NCBI GenBank assembly: GCA_937884705.1
Contig: CAKZYL010000053.1
Location: forward strand, 1 to 36,528
Source of the DNA: an uncultured Roseovarius sp.
GTDB lineage: Bacteria > Pseudomonadota > Alphaproteobacteria > Rhodobacterales > Rhodobacteraceae
Length of the DNA: 36,528 bases
Direction of reading: 5' to 3'
Shown here: positions 35,844-36,528 of the stretch, in pieces
Numbering within the stretch: position 1 is the first letter of the stretch
Layout: each line of letters starts with the position of its first letter
Position numbers and translations under genes: made by a program
Notes under the pieces: generated by a model
Told to the model about the DNA's origin: nothing
The model's input: only the letters and a program-made list of their open reading frames with translations
Database searches by the model: none

Positions 35844-36528
35844 ATGTTTGAAAATCTATCCGAACGTCTCTCTGGCGTCCTTGATCGGCTGACGAAGCAG
35901 GGCGCGCTATCCGAGGATGACGTCAAAACAGCTTTGCGCGAGGTGCGCGTGGCGCTTCTAGAAGCGGACGTATCCCTGCCCGTCGCGCGCGAGTTCATCA
36001 AGAAGGTGCAAGAGCAGGCGACCGGCCAGGCCGTCACCAAGTCCATCACACCCGGCCAGCAGGTCGTCAAGATCGTGCATGATGCACTGGTGGATACTCT
36101 GACAGGTGAGGAAGACCCTGGCGCGCTCAAGATCGACAATCCCCCTGCCCCGATCCTGATGGTCGGTCTGCAAGGTTCAGGTAAGACGACCACCACGGCG
36201 AAACTGGCCAAGCGGCTAAAGGATCGCGACGGCAAGCGCGTGCTGATGGCCTCGCTCGACGTCAATCGCCCGGCGGCAATGGAACAGCTGCAGATCCTCG
36301 GCACACAGATCGGCGTGGATACGCTGCCCATCGTGAAGGGTGAAGACCCGGTCACGATCGCCAAGCGGGCGAAAACACAAGCCTCTTTGGGCGGTTATGA
36401 CGTCTACATGCTTGATACGGCAGGCCGTCTGCCCATCGACGAAGAGCTGATCAACCCTGCCGCCGACGTGCGTGACGTAGCGCCCCCGCGCGAGCCTCAG
36501 CTGGTGGTTGAAGGCTTGACAGGGAAGG
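35844..36528 (+). CDS. ffh: Signal recognition particle protein Ffh (5' part)
   Basis: The first 228 residues, cut by the window edge. Ffh with 4.5S RNA binds signal sequences of nascent membrane proteins and delivers ribosomes to FtsY. The N domain (1-100: MFENLSERLSGVLDRL) is followed by the GTPase domain: G1 GLQGSGKTTTTAK at 108-120, DVNRPAAMEQL, and G3 DTAGR at 191-195. AAAGGAGG 8 nt upstream marks the ATG. The M domain, which binds the RNA, lies outside. In the last ~100 bases the reading departs from conserved residues (the His usually found after DTAGRL is Pro197), more likely sequence error than biology. Confidence 0.93.
   Translation, partial: MFENLSERLSGVLDRLTKQGALSEDDVKTALREVRVALLEADVSLPVAREFIKKVQEQATGQAVTKSITPGQQVVKIVHDALVDTLTGEEDPGALKIDNPPAPILMVGLQGSGKTTTTAKLAKRLKDRDGKRVLMASLDVNRPAAMEQLQILGTQIGVDTLPIVKGEDPVTIAKRAKTQASLGGYDVYMLDTAGRLPIDEELINPAADVRDVAPPREPQLVVEGLTGK

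Overview
This 36.5 kb window reads as ordinary chromosome from a Roseobacter-group alphaproteobacterium (Rhodobacterales). The evidence is moderately high GC, densely packed genes with ATGA/GTGA overlaps, a DUF6478-type protein, the P-II/AmtB pair, and carA beside a YqeY gene. I see no rRNA, tRNA, CRISPR array, insertion sequence, integrase or phage gene, so any novelty lies in regulatory and structural DNA and in a few poorly characterised genes.

Layout. 1-3.3 kb: the end of an Asp/Arg-rich ORF, an EamA transporter, ilvC, and a divergent tandem pair of Lrp/AsnC regulators. 3.4-6.1 kb: a GntR/FCD regulator convergent with a membrane glycosyltransferase that carries a GspE/MshE-like N-terminal domain; a perfect 11-bp inverted repeat lies upstream of it. 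6.1-11.2 kb: carA, YqeY, DUF2244, dtd and a class A penicillin-binding protein. 11.4-13.2 kb: the nitrogen-control pair glnK-amtB, closed by a UUCG-loop terminator. 13.3-16.3 kb: mutL-rmuC. 16.3-22.2 kb, minus strand: a lytic transglycosylase lipoprotein, an unknown protein, DUF6478, a lipoprotein overlapping ilvD, ilvD, and a TPR protein. 22.4-25.6 kb, plus strand: CPBP protease, accD, folC. 25.7-31.1 kb, minus strand: exported unknown, YcaQ/AlkX-type glycosylase, SDR, gmd, fcl, methyltransferase. 31.3-33.9 kb: panB-panC and a 2OG-Fe(II) oxygenase. 33.9-36.5 kb: an ABC-F ATPase and the start of ffh, which runs off the right edge.

Functional themes. Branched-chain amino acid synthesis (ilvC, ilvD) and pantothenate synthesis (panB, panC) share the precursor 2-oxoisovalerate. 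Nitrogen assimilation, pyrimidine/arginine precursor supply (carA), fatty-acid initiation (accD), folate, DNA repair (mutL, rmuC, YcaQ-like), wall synthesis and turnover, and GDP-deoxysugar synthesis are also represented.

Most unusual signals: (a) a 45-nt double-hairpin repeat present twice, each time between convergent genes, whose two loops are reverse complements of each other; (b) four alternating copies of a GCGTTTCG core spaced 31-35 bp apart between the TPR gene and the CPBP protease gene; (c) a possible promoter followed by three tandem hairpins just upstream of ffh; (d) the long inverted repeat in front of the glycosyltransferase. The last ~100 bases look like lower-quality or edge sequence, because the Ffh reading departs there from otherwise conserved residues. 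I did not find a clearly new multi-gene system.
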